36,062 nt of DNA from Sporomusaceae bacterium (GTDB taxonomy: Bacteria; Bacillota_C; Negativicutes; Sporomusales_B; UBA7701), in the NCBI GenBank assembly GCA_022839045.1, contig JALHDI010000016.1:1-36062 (forward strand). The letters are read 5' to 3'. The position numbers and the translations under genes are program-made. The notes below the pieces were generated by a model. The model was not told the origin of the DNA and searched no databases. It was given only the letters and a program-made list of their open reading frames with translations. Numbering within the stretch: position 1 is the first letter of the stretch; the number at the start of each line of letters is the position of its first letter. Shown piece after piece: positions 7,723 to 15,772 of the stretch.

Positions 7723-8841
7723 CTAGCCCTCCACCACCGGTCCCAGCGCGGCGATGAACTTCTCCATGACCGGGATGGACCCCAGAGTAACCCGTATATG
7801 GTTGGGAAACCGGAAACCGGTCATCGTCCTCACCATCACGCCCTGCCGCATCAGCTTGCGATAGGCCAGGGTATCGCTGATCGGCAGACGGACGACCATA
7901 TAATTGGCCTGGTCGCCGAAGTGGAACAGGCCGAGGCGGGTCAGTTCCCGGCGCAGGAATTCTCTGGCCTCGCTCACCATCCGCCGCGTCCGGGCGATAT
8001 GCTCGTCGGCGTCCGCCAGCGAGCCGATCGCCGCCAGTTGGGCGAGGCTGTTCACCGAATACACCACGCAGGTGCGGCGGATGACCTCGACGACCTTCTC
8101 GTCGCCGGCCAGGTAGCCGATCCTGAGCGCCGCCAGGGCGAACATCTTCGAGAAGGTCCGGAAGACGACCAGGTTCGGGTATTCGTTGATAAGCGACATG
8201 CCGTCAGGGAAATCGCCGGCTTCGACGAATTCGCCGTACGCCTCGTCGAGGACGACAATCTGCCGGCCGTCGACCCGGTCGAGGAAGCGCCGCAGCCGCC
8301 GCTCGTCCCAGTAGGTGCCTGTCGGGTTGTTGGGGTTGCAGACGAAAATGATCTTGGTGCGGCCGTCGATCGCCGCCAGCATGGCCTCGTCGTCGAAGCC
8401 GTAATCGCGCAGCGGCACCAGCCGCGCTTCATAGCCGGAGAAGCCGGCCACCCACTCGTATACGGCGAAGGTCCGGTCGGCGGTTATGATATTGTCGCCT
8501 TCCTGGCAGAAGGCCTTGATGACGAAAGCGATGAGTTCATTGGCGCCGTTGCCCACGATGAAGGCGTCCGGCGGATGGCCGAAGCGCTCGGCCAGCCCGT
8601 GGCGGAGGTGATAGGCGTCGCCGCTTGGATATACGGCGGCCTGCCTGGGGTCCGCCGACTGCAAGGCCGCCAGCGCCTTGGGCGAGGGTCCGAGGGCGTT
8701 CTCGTTGTTGTTAAGGCGGTAAATCCGCGGGCAGCCGAACATCTTGCTGAGGACGTCGTCCGGCCTGCTGGGTATATAGGGTTCGATCACCCGGATGTGG
8801 GGCGGGACAAGGGTCTCCAGAGGCGGGAAGCGTCCGCTCAC
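7723..8841 (-). CDS. HisC-like PLP-dependent aminotransferase
   Basis: 372-residue class I/II aminotransferase of the histidinol-phosphate aminotransferase group. Landmarks are LNNNENALGPSP near the N-terminus, VGNGANELI, FVCNPNNPTGTYW, VLDEAYGEF and the PLP-lysine loop FRTFSKMFALAALRIGYL, then IRVTLGS at the end. The start is a GTG at 8841 that shares its G with the TAG of the upstream gene (TAGTG), with GGGGGGAGAG just upstream. The frame is open far upstream only as an out-of-frame reading of the next gene. No other histidine genes are nearby, so an imidazole substrate should not be assumed; in this operon it more likely aminates or deaminates a pathway intermediate. Confidence 0.9.
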   Translation of the reverse strand: MSGRFPPLETLVPPHIRVIEPYIPSRPDDVLSKMFGCPRIYRLNNNENALGPSPKALAALQSADPRQAAVYPSGDAYHLRHGLAERFGHPPDAFIVGNGANELIAFVIKAFCQEGDNIITADRTFAVYEWVAGFSGYEARLVPLRDYGFDDEAMLAAIDGRTKIIFVCNPNNPTGTYWDERRLRRFLDRVDGRQIVVLDEAYGEFVEAGDFPDGMSLINEYPNLVVFRTFSKMFALAALRIGYLAGDEKVVEVIRRTCVVYSVNSLAQLAAIGSLADADEHIARTRRMVSEAREFLRRELTRLGLFHFGDQANYMVVRLPISDTLAYRKLMRQGVMVRTMTGFRFPNHIRVTLGSIPVMEKFIAALGPVVEG

Positions 8842-10133
8842 TACTCTCCCCCCTCTTGGTAGGCGAAGAGAATGACATCGCCCCGTCCTTCCCAGGGGAA
8901 TATCAGCCGGGGGACAAAACCGGCCGCCAGGAGAGCCGGCCCCAGCAGGGCCTGCTCGGCCACGCCGGCGTCCAGCTTGAACAGGATATTGTCGACGCCC
9001 TCCCGCTTGAGAACCTGGACGTGTTCCGCCAGGCTCACGGCGGCGTCCGCACCCACCCACAGGGGCAACAGCACCGCCCTGCCCGCCGGCCGGTCCATGC
9101 TGGCGGCGAAAGCCGCATGCGGCGACCGGGCCTCGCCGAGATTCTCGACCTCCTCGACCTGGCGTGGCAGGCACAGGCGGTCGTAGGCGGCCCGCACGAA
9201 GGCGGCCAGGACGGGGTGAACATAGGTCAGCGAGCCGTTGTCCTCCTCCAGTTGGCGGTACAGAGCCTGCTCGCTGCGGCGGTCGCCGTCGACCACCACC
9301 GACAGCTGGCCGAGCGGTTCGAAATAATCCCGCGGGGCCTCCGGGGTAGCCGCCGGGACGACCATGCAGACCGTACCGGTGCGGGCGAACTTCCGCAGGC
9401 AGGCGTCGACGACGTCGCGGGCCAGTCCGGCGTCCCCGCCGAGAATATAGGGCCCGTATGCCTCGGCCATTTTGCCGTCGCCGCGCCAGAACATGCCGCC
9501 GCCGATGTTGCGGTTCTCGTCGGCCAGCAGGACGGTGCCGTACTCGCCGCCGGCCACCATATCGACTACCTTGCCGGGGAAGCGGAAAAACGGCGGCGCC
9601 TGCCGGCCGTATACGGAGGCCACCCGCCGGGCGAACTGTTTGAGCAGCTCGGGCTCGCCGCCATGCTCGCGGAAGGCGCCCTTGGCGGCAAACGGCGGGG
9701 GAGCTTCCTCCGGCGCGGGCGGATAGGCTTTCTCCTTGACGAAAGAAATACTCATGCCGTCGCCTGCGGTAGCGATCGCCAGCCGGTCGACGGTGCGGGC
9801 CGCCAGCAGAAAGCCCATCTCCTCCAGCGACGCTTCGTCGTCGGCCACGGCAGCCGTGATGTTGAGCGCCCTCACCGGCAGGGCCCGGGCGGGGAAGCGG
9901 CAGATCACCTCGGCGTAGTAGCCGCCGCCGCGGCAGGTGACGTGAAGGCTCTGGCCGGCGGCCGCCTTGGCGGTAAGGTAGGAGAAAACCTCCTCCGTCG
10001 CCAGCGCCAGGGCCAGCGCTTCGCCCCGCTGCAGCCCGAAGGCCTGGGCCGACCTCTCGACGCAGCCGGTCACCACCGGCAGCAGCTCTACCCGCAAAGG
10101 TACGGTCAGTTCTGTAACAGGCGCGTGGTTCAT
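8841..10133 (-). CDS. RsbW-like ATPase fold joined to a GNAT-related region
   Basis: 430-residue multidomain protein. Residues 1-135 resemble an anti-sigma-factor histidine-kinase-type ATPase: ALATEEVFSYLTAKA sits at the N-box and EEMGFLLAARTVDRL at the G-box, then GDGMSISFVKEK. The usual N-box Asn (ExxxN in RsbW) appears to be Tyr52, so ATP/Mg use is doubtful. Residues 165-300 look GNAT-like. The last 130 residues resemble the C-terminal domain of the three GNAT-like proteins of this operon (compare LLAAGFVPRLIFPWEGRGDVI with LRSQGFFLGGLAPRWFG). It starts in a TGATG overlap with the flavoprotein subunit gene. No known function; regulation or carrier-protein binding are guesses. Confidence 0.75.
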   Translation of the reverse strand: MNHAPVTELTVPLRVELLPVVTGCVERSAQAFGLQRGEALALALATEEVFSYLTAKAAAGQSLHVTCRGGGYYAEVICRFPARALPVRALNITAAVADDEASLEEMGFLLAARTVDRLAIATAGDGMSISFVKEKAYPPAPEEAPPPFAAKGAFREHGGEPELLKQFARRVASVYGRQAPPFFRFPGKVVDMVAGGEYGTVLLADENRNIGGGMFWRGDGKMAEAYGPYILGGDAGLARDVVDACLRKFARTGTVCMVVPAATPEAPRDYFEPLGQLSVVVDGDRRSEQALYRQLEEDNGSLTYVHPVLAAFVRAAYDRLCLPRQVEEVENLGEARSPHAAFAASMDRPAGRAVLLPLWVGADAAVSLAEHVQVLKREGVDNILFKLDAGVAEQALLGPALLAAGFVPRLIFPWEGRGDVILFAYQEGGE

Positions 10134-10990
10134 CAGCCATCCTCCTGTTCATGGTCGCCTGCGGCGGCCAGCTTCAGCAGCAGGTTGCCGGCCAGGCGGC
10201 GCCGGTAGGCGGCGCTGGCCCGCACGTCGTCGATCGGCCGCACGGCCGCCGCGGCCATCGCCCCGGCCTGCCGCAGGACCGCTGGCGACAGCCGTTTGCC
10301 GGTGATAAACTCCTCGACCGCCGGCAGCGAGGTCACCGTCGGACCGACGCTGCCCCAGGCCAACCTTATCTTCCCGGCCGGGCCGTTGTCGGCCCGTACG
10401 AGGCAGACGGCCAGACTGGCCACGGCGATCGCCATCGCCCGGCGCTTGCCGACCTTGTAGTAGGCCGAAAACGCCCCTGCGGGCGGCAACGGCACCACGA
10501 TGTCCGTCACGATCTCCCCCGGGGTCAGGGCGGTCCGGCCCGGCCCGGCGATGAAGTCGCCGATCGGCAGCCGGCGGCAGCCGGCGGCGCCGGCGATTGT
10601 CACCGCGGCGCCGTAGACGTAAAGCGGCGGCAGAGTGTCGCCGGCTGGCGAGGCGGTGCAGACGTTGCCGCCCATCGTGGCGCCGTGGCGCACCGGCGGC
10701 GACCCCAGAGCGGTCGCTGCCTGCCATAGGGCCGGCAGGGCCTCGCGCACCGTTTCGCTGGCCGCGAGTTCGCCGATGGTGACGGCGGCGCCGATACGGA
10801 GCTCGCCGCCATGGACGGCCATCTGCCGCAGCTCGGCCAGGCGCTCGAGAGCGAAGAGGGCCGGCGGCCTGTCGCCGGTTTTGCGCATTTTAACAAGCAA
10901 ATCGGTGCCGCCGGCCAGGACGGCGCCCGCGGGCTGAGCCGCCAGCAGCGGCCACAGCTCGGCCAGGGTGCGGGGAAAGAGGACCTCCAT
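10133..10990 (-). CDS. Xanthine-dehydrogenase-family FAD-binding (medium) subunit
   Basis: 285-residue molybdopterin dehydrogenase FAD-binding subunit (CoxM/XdhB type). FAD contacts are AVLAGGTDLLVKMR (about residues 25-38) and GATMGGNVCTASPAGDTLPPL; the CO_deh_flav_C domain follows, with YYKVGKRRAMAIAVASLAV. It would carry electrons from the [2Fe-2S] subunit to the final acceptor. The ATG at 10990 overlaps the preceding TGA by one base. Length is typical (270-300). The open frame upstream is a shadow of the small subunit gene. Confidence 0.93.
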   Translation of the reverse strand: MEVLFPRTLAELWPLLAAQPAGAVLAGGTDLLVKMRKTGDRPPALFALERLAELRQMAVHGGELRIGAAVTIGELAASETVREALPALWQAATALGSPPVRHGATMGGNVCTASPAGDTLPPLYVYGAAVTIAGAAGCRRLPIGDFIAGPGRTALTPGEIVTDIVVPLPPAGAFSAYYKVGKRRAMAIAVASLAVCLVRADNGPAGKIRLAWGSVGPTVTSLPAVEEFITGKRLSPAVLRQAGAMAAAAVRPIDDVRASAAYRRRLAGNLLLKLAAAGDHEQEDG

Positions 10991-11463
10991 CAGCCGTCCC
11001 TCCCTTGGAGCCGCCGGGCCGCTTCCACCACGGCGTCGACGATTTTCTGATAGTTGCCGCAGCGGCACAGGTTGCCGCTCAGGCCGACGCGGGCCTCCTC
11101 CCTGGTGGGCGACGGATTGCGCCGCAGCAGGTCGAGGGTCGCCAGCACCATGCCGGGGCTGCAAAAGCCGCACTGGACGGCGCCGCAGTCGACGAAGGCC
11201 TGCTGCACGACGTGCAGGCTGTCGCCGGCCGCCACCCCCTCGGCCGTGAGGACGGCGCGGTTCTCCAACTGGGCGGCCAGCATCAGGCAGGACAGGCGGC
11301 TCTCGCCGTCCACCAGGATGGTGCAGGCGCCGCATTCGCCGGCGCCGCAGCATTCCTTGACGCTGGTAAGGCCCAGGTCCTCCCGCAGCAGGTCGACCAC
11401 CCGCCGGTCGGCCGGGGTCTCCATAGTCGTATCCTTGCCGTTGAGGGTGAACCGCACGATCAT
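10990..11463 (-). CDS. Xanthine-dehydrogenase-family [2Fe-2S] (small) subunit
   Basis: 157-residue iron-sulfur subunit with two [2Fe-2S] clusters. The plant-ferredoxin-type site is KECCGAGECGACTI plus a downstream cysteine (C39, C44, C47, C59); the second, helical site is CGFCSPGM...CRCGNYQKI. This matches CoxS/XdhC-type subunits in length and spacing. The ATG at 11463 overlaps the large-subunit stop as ATGA, so translation is coupled. It links the Mo centre to the FAD subunit. Confidence 0.95.
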   Translation of the reverse strand: MIVRFTLNGKDTTMETPADRRVVDLLREDLGLTSVKECCGAGECGACTILVDGESRLSCLMLAAQLENRAVLTAEGVAAGDSLHVVQQAFVDCGAVQCGFCSPGMVLATLDLLRRNPSPTREEARVGLSGNLCRCGNYQKIVDAVVEAARRLQGRDG

Positions 11464-13817
11464 CGCGCCGCCTCCCGGCCGCCGGCCCGCAGGGCCGCCA
11501 GTATTTTTTCCGCCGTCAGCGTTCCGCCGGTCACGCGGGACCCGGCCGCATCGGCCACGGCGTTGGCCACCGCCGGCAGGACGCCGTCGATGACGATCTC
11601 GCCGACCCCCTTCATGCCGAAGGGGCCATCGTCCTCGCTCACCGCCACGCTCACGGCCTCCATGTCGGGCACGTCGGCGGCCGTCGGCAGTATATAGGTG
11701 GCCAGATCGCCGGTCGCTATCCGCCCGCCGGCGACGGCGAAATCCTCGAACAAGGCGTAGCCCAGCCCCTGGACGGCGCCGCCGTGGAGCTGCTGCTCGT
11801 AAAGCTGGGAGTTGAGCACCCGGCCGGCGTCGACGCAGCTCAGAAAATCGCACACCGTCGTCTCGCCGGTAAGGGTGTCGGTTTCCACCCTGGCGAGCTG
11901 AACGGCGTAGGAGAATATCCGGTGAGGGTAGCCGTGGATTCTGAGGTTCTTCCCGGTCGGGATCGCCTGCTTGTTGACCTGGCAGGTGTAGCTGTACGTC
12001 ACCGTGCGCTCGGCGGCGTCCATGAAGCCGGCGAGCACCTTGAGGGGGACGCTACGGCCGGAAGGCTCATGGAAGATACAGCCGGGCATAAGGACAACAT
12101 CCCCGGCGGCGACTGGCGCCAGCAGTTGGAAGGATAGCAGCAGCGCCCCCCTCGCCAGGATCCGTTCCCGCAGCAGACCGGCGGCGCCGATGAGAGCGTT
12201 GCCGTAAGTGAAGGTGGTGCGGCTGGCCGACGACGAAGCCGACGGAAGCGTGCGGGCCGTATCCGGCAGCACGAGCTCCATATTCTCGTACGGCTGGCAC
12301 AGGCTGTGGCTGACGATCTGCAGGCAGGTAGTCGCGTTGCCCTGGCCCATGTCGGCCACGCCGGCGCAGACGATTATCCGCCCGTCGGCGGTCAACTCCA
12401 GCTTGGCGTTGGCGTAGTCGGCGACCGCCGGTCCGAAGCCCATGCCGTGATAAACGGCGGCAACGCCCACGCCCCGGCGCTTGAAGAGCGGCGCGCCCTC
12501 CCGCCAGGCCTGCCGCTCGCGCCACAGGGGATGCCGCTCGACCGTCCCCAGGCACTCCCTGATGCCGGCCGGCCGGCTGATCGCCACGCCGGTCGGCGTC
12601 GTGTCACCGCGGCCGACGGCGTTTTTCCGGCGCAGGGCCAGCGGGTCGAAGCCGGCGACCCGCGCCAGCTCGTCCACGGCCTGCTCCATCCCGGCCGCCG
12701 CCTGTGGCACGCCGAAACCGCGGAAGGCTCCGGCCACCGGGTTATTCGTATAGACGATCGTGCCGCGCACGGCCACGTTGGCGATCCGGTAAGGGCCGCC
12801 GGCGTGCTCGAGCGCCAGGGCGAAAACCTCCGTTCCCAGCGACGCATAAGCGCCGGTATCGAACACCAGCCGGCAGTCCAGCGCCTGGAGGATGCCGTCG
12901 GCGTCGCAGCCCAGCCGGTAGGCGACGGTCGCCGGATGGCGCTTGGTGCCGGCCAGGATGCTCTCCTCCCGCGAATATCGCATCTTCACCGGCCGGCCGC
13001 CGCTGTGAAGGGCCGCCAGCGCCAGGAAGCCCTGCACGGTGACGCCGTCCTTGCCGCCGAACGCGCCACCCAGGTAGGGAGCGGACACCCGTATCCGGTC
13101 CGGGGCCAGGCCGAGGGCTTCGGCCAGTTCCAGGCGGTCGCGGAAGGGCGTCTGGGTGGAGGCGACGATCGTCAGACTGCCGTCCGCCTCCTGCCAGGCC
13201 ACGCCGGCCTGGGTCTCGAGGAAAGCGTGCTCCTGCCAGCCGAGTTCGACGGTCAGCGCGGCGGTATGGCGGCAGGCGGCCAGCGCCGCGCCGGCTTCGC
13301 CGAAGATTATCTCGCTCTCGAGCAAAAGGTTGCCGTCTGGACGGCCTTCGTGAACGAGCGGCGCGCCGGCGGCGAGCGCCTCCTCCGGCGTGAAGACCGC
13401 CGGCAGCGGCTCGTAATCGACCCGAATGGCCGCCAGCGCCTCCGCCAGCGCCTCCTTGGTCTCAGTCACCGCCAGGGCCACCGCGTCGCCGCAGTGGCGG
13501 ACTACGGCGTCGGCTAGGATCGGCTGGTCCTTCGCGAAAATTCCCAGCCGGTTCTTCCCTTTTACATCCTTATGGGTCAGCACGGCCACCACGCCCGGCA
13601 GGGCGCGGGCGACGGCCGTGTCGATAGCCGCGATGCGGGCGTGGGGAAGCCCGGCGCGCCTGACGCCGCCCCACAGGAATTTTTCCGGGTAATAATCGGC
13701 CGCGTAGCGCTCCGCCCCGGTAACCTTGGCGGCGGCGTCGGCCCTGGGGGCCGGCCGGCCGATCTCCTGCACGCCGCCGGCCGGGGGCCGGTTACTCCGC
13801 CAATCGCTTTGCGACAT
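11460..13817 (-). CDS. Xanthine-dehydrogenase-family molybdopterin (large) subunit
   Basis: 785-residue catalytic subunit of a molybdenum hydroxylase. Motifs in order: GRPAPRADAAAKVTGAERYA at the N-terminal a/b-hammerhead, LGGAFGGKDG, AFRGFGVPQAA, GVADMGQGNATT and the closing MKGVGEI with the catalytic-base Glu. Such enzymes hydroxylate purines, N-heterocycles, aldehydes or aromatic acyl-CoAs; the active-site loop does not identify the substrate to me, and it lacks an obvious CO-dehydrogenase-type VAYRCSFR loop. The ATG at 13817 overlaps the acyl carrier protein gene by 26 bases and has no strong ribosome binding site; a GTG near residue 16 is an alternative. The neighbours suggest a carrier-bound or acyl substrate rather than simple purine breakdown. 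Confidence 0.9.
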   Translation of the reverse strand: MSQSDWRSNRPPAGGVQEIGRPAPRADAAAKVTGAERYAADYYPEKFLWGGVRRAGLPHARIAAIDTAVARALPGVVAVLTHKDVKGKNRLGIFAKDQPILADAVVRHCGDAVALAVTETKEALAEALAAIRVDYEPLPAVFTPEEALAAGAPLVHEGRPDGNLLLESEIIFGEAGAALAACRHTAALTVELGWQEHAFLETQAGVAWQEADGSLTIVASTQTPFRDRLELAEALGLAPDRIRVSAPYLGGAFGGKDGVTVQGFLALAALHSGGRPVKMRYSREESILAGTKRHPATVAYRLGCDADGILQALDCRLVFDTGAYASLGTEVFALALEHAGGPYRIANVAVRGTIVYTNNPVAGAFRGFGVPQAAAGMEQAVDELARVAGFDPLALRRKNAVGRGDTTPTGVAISRPAGIRECLGTVERHPLWRERQAWREGAPLFKRRGVGVAAVYHGMGFGPAVADYANAKLELTADGRIIVCAGVADMGQGNATTCLQIVSHSLCQPYENMELVLPDTARTLPSASSSASRTTFTYGNALIGAAGLLRERILARGALLLSFQLLAPVAAGDVVLMPGCIFHEPSGRSVPLKVLAGFMDAAERTVTYSYTCQVNKQAIPTGKNLRIHGYPHRIFSYAVQLARVETDTLTGETTVCDFLSCVDAGRVLNSQLYEQQLHGGAVQGLGYALFEDFAVAGGRIATGDLATYILPTAADVPDMEAVSVAVSEDDGPFGMKGVGEIVIDGVLPAVANAVADAAGSRVTGGTLTAEKILAALRAGGREAAR

Positions 13818-14037
13818 AATCGACCACGGCGGCCACAGTTTTCAGCTTCATGGCATCGCCGATCTGCATTTCGATATCGAAGGTGTCCTCGATGTCGGCA
13901 AGCATCCAGCTCAGCGCCAGGGAATCGACGCCAAGGACGGCGAATTCGGCGTCGGGCGTGATTCTGTCGGGGCTGACCTGCGGTAAACGTTTGGCGACGA
14001 TGTTCCTCGTCAGGCTTTCGATCTGCTGTTTATCCAT
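13792..14037 (-). CDS. Acyl carrier protein (first of two)
   Basis: 81-residue acidic helical carrier with the phosphopantetheine site LGVDSLALSWML (Ser39) and a typical ACP ending (VAAVVDYVAKRL). The ATG at 14037 follows GGTAGGAGGATAGAT. It is not part of a fatty-acid synthesis cluster: it sits between an AMP-forming acyl ligase and the molybdenum hydroxylase, and its end overlaps the latter's start. The likely role is to hold an acyl or amino-acyl intermediate while it is hydroxylated or transferred. Confidence 0.88.
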   Translation of the reverse strand: MDKQQIESLTRNIVAKRLPQVSPDRITPDAEFAVLGVDSLALSWMLADIEDTFDIEMQIGDAMKLKTVAAVVDYVAKRLAE

Positions 14038-14101
14038 ATCTATCCTCCTACCTTAACAACCACGGATTATGCCCGGTCTCCCCCGCTGCCGGCGAAACCG
14101 C

Positions 14102-15745
14102 TCAACTCTTCCGCGCCTCTTCGGCCAGCAGTTGGGCGGCCATCTCCCGCAGCCGGAATTTCTGAACCTTGCCGCTGGCGGTCAGGGGGTACCGGTCGAC
14201 GAAGAAGAACTTGGCCGGCACCTTGATGAGGGCGATGCGCTCGCGGCAATAGCGTTTGAGTTCCAGCGAGGTCGCGGCGCAGCCGGCCTTTAGGCGGATG
14301 AAAGCCACCACGTCCTCGCCGTAGTAGTCGCAGGGGACGCCCACTACCTGGGCGTCGGCCACCTTGGGATGGGTGAAGAGGAATTCCTCGATTTCCGCCG
14401 GGTAGATGTTCTCCCCCCCGCGGATGATCAGGTCCTTGATGCGGCCGGTTATGCAGCAATAGCCCGCGGCGTCGGCCTGGGCCAGGTCGCCGCTGTGCAG
14501 CCAGCCGTCGGCGTCGATGGCCTTGGCGGTAGCTTCCGGCATCTTGTAGTAGCCCTTCATGACCGCCGGGCCGCGCATGCAGAACTCGCCCGCCACGCCG
14601 GCGGGCGCCTCCAGACCCGTCCGCGGGTCGACCACCTTGATCTCCATGTCGGGCATCGCCCGGCCGATGGTGCCGATGCGGCGGTCTGTCGGGTCCCCCG
14701 GCCGGTTGATCGTGCAGTACGATTCGGTCATGCCGAAAAAGACGCCGAATTCCCGCGCCCCCAGCTTCTCGATGACCGCCCTGGCCAGCTCCGGGGGGCA
14801 ATAAGCGCCGGCCGTGTTACCGCCCCGCAGCGAGGACAGGTCGTACTCGCGGCCGGCCAGCTCCTCCACGGCGGCCACGTACATCGTCGGCGTGCCGAAC
14901 ACCATGGTGCAGCGGCAGTCCTCGATCGTCGCCAGCAGTTCCGGCGCCCGGAACCGGTCCAGAGGCGCCACCGCAGCCCCGGCGGCGAAGGCGGCCAGCA
15001 CCATCCCGCAGCCGTACGCATGGAAGAAGGGCAAGGGGATGCACAATATGTCGGCCGGCGTCAGCCCCAGGCCCTCCCCCACCGCCGCAGCGACGTAAAC
15101 AAAGTTGGCGTGGGTGAGCATGACTCCCTTGGGAGTGCCGGTCGTCCCCGAGGTAAGCAGGATGGCGAAAACATCCTCAGCCGTGACCGCCGCCTCGCGG
15201 GCGGCGACCCGCGCCTCGTCCGCCCCGTCCGCCAGCGCCAGAAACTCCGGCCAGGAGAACATCCCCGGCCGGCTTTCCTCGCCAAGGTAGACGACGCGGC
15301 GGAGGTGGGGCAGGCGGGTGGCCGCCACCCGGCCGGGAACCGCGTCCGCAATCTCGGGACAGATCTCCATGAGGGCTTCCGGGAACTCCCCCGGCCGGCC
15401 GGCGCCGTCGGCGATGAACAGCGTGGCCGCCTCGGTCTGGCGCAGCACCTGCTCGAGCTCATAGGCCCGGAAATTGGTGTTCACCAGCACCAGCGGCACG
15501 CCGGCCTTGGCGCAGCCGAACGCGACGCTCAGATACTGCGGCGTGTTCGGCGCCCAGATCGCGGCATTTTCGCCGCGCGCAGCGCCCAGGGCCAGCAAAG
15601 CGGCCGCCACCCGGCGGGCGCCGGCGTTCAGTTCGCCGAAGGTATGGCTTTCCTGACCGGGGCGGATAAGCGCCGGCTTGTCGGCATGCGCCTCGGCTTG
15701 GGCGGACAGCATGGCGCCGATGGTCTTGAAGCTGATAACAATCAC
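14102..15745 (-). CDS. AMP-forming acyl-CoA/acyl-ACP ligase
   Basis: 547-residue ANL-superfamily adenylating enzyme that activates a carboxylic acid with ATP and loads it onto CoA or a carrier protein. Motifs: the P-loop LLTSGTTGTPKGVML (about residues 196-210), FFGMTES, the DGWLHSGDLA segment, GRIKDLIIRGGENIYPAEIE and the C-terminal catalytic Lys in TASGKVQKFRLRE. It resembles medium/long-chain or aryl acyl-CoA synthetases. The start is taken as GTG 15745, preceded by AAGGG with short spacing, so the exact start is uncertain. It is followed after 64 bases by an acyl carrier protein, which makes that carrier a plausible acceptor. Confidence 0.9.
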   Translation of the reverse strand: MIVISFKTIGAMLSAQAEAHADKPALIRPGQESHTFGELNAGARRVAAALLALGAARGENAAIWAPNTPQYLSVAFGCAKAGVPLVLVNTNFRAYELEQVLRQTEAATLFIADGAGRPGEFPEALMEICPEIADAVPGRVAATRLPHLRRVVYLGEESRPGMFSWPEFLALADGADEARVAAREAAVTAEDVFAILLTSGTTGTPKGVMLTHANFVYVAAAVGEGLGLTPADILCIPLPFFHAYGCGMVLAAFAAGAAVAPLDRFRAPELLATIEDCRCTMVFGTPTMYVAAVEELAGREYDLSSLRGGNTAGAYCPPELARAVIEKLGAREFGVFFGMTESYCTINRPGDPTDRRIGTIGRAMPDMEIKVVDPRTGLEAPAGVAGEFCMRGPAVMKGYYKMPEATAKAIDADGWLHSGDLAQADAAGYCCITGRIKDLIIRGGENIYPAEIEEFLFTHPKVADAQVVGVPCDYYGEDVVAFIRLKAGCAATSLELKRYCRERIALIKVPAKFFFVDRYPLTASGKVQKFRLREMAAQLLAEEARKS

Positions 15746-15772
15746 CCCTTATGCAACCGGGCGGTTGCCGTT

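Noticed and set aside
7723..10152. Apparent 809-residue protein containing the aminotransferase
   Set aside because: Only the part from the GTG at 8841 is real. The upstream part is an out-of-frame reading of the preceding gene, rich in Arg/Gly.
8856..10208. 450-codon plus-strand frame opposite the ATPase/GNAT fusion gene
   Set aside because: Antisense shadow: rich in Arg, Gln, His and Gly, no motif, no ribosome binding site. The opposite strand has coupled genes with clear motifs.
11460..13817. Carbon monoxide dehydrogenase (CoxL) as identity of the large molybdenum subunit
   Set aside because: The form I CoxL active-site loop VAYRCSFR is not seen, and the operon lacks cox accessory genes.
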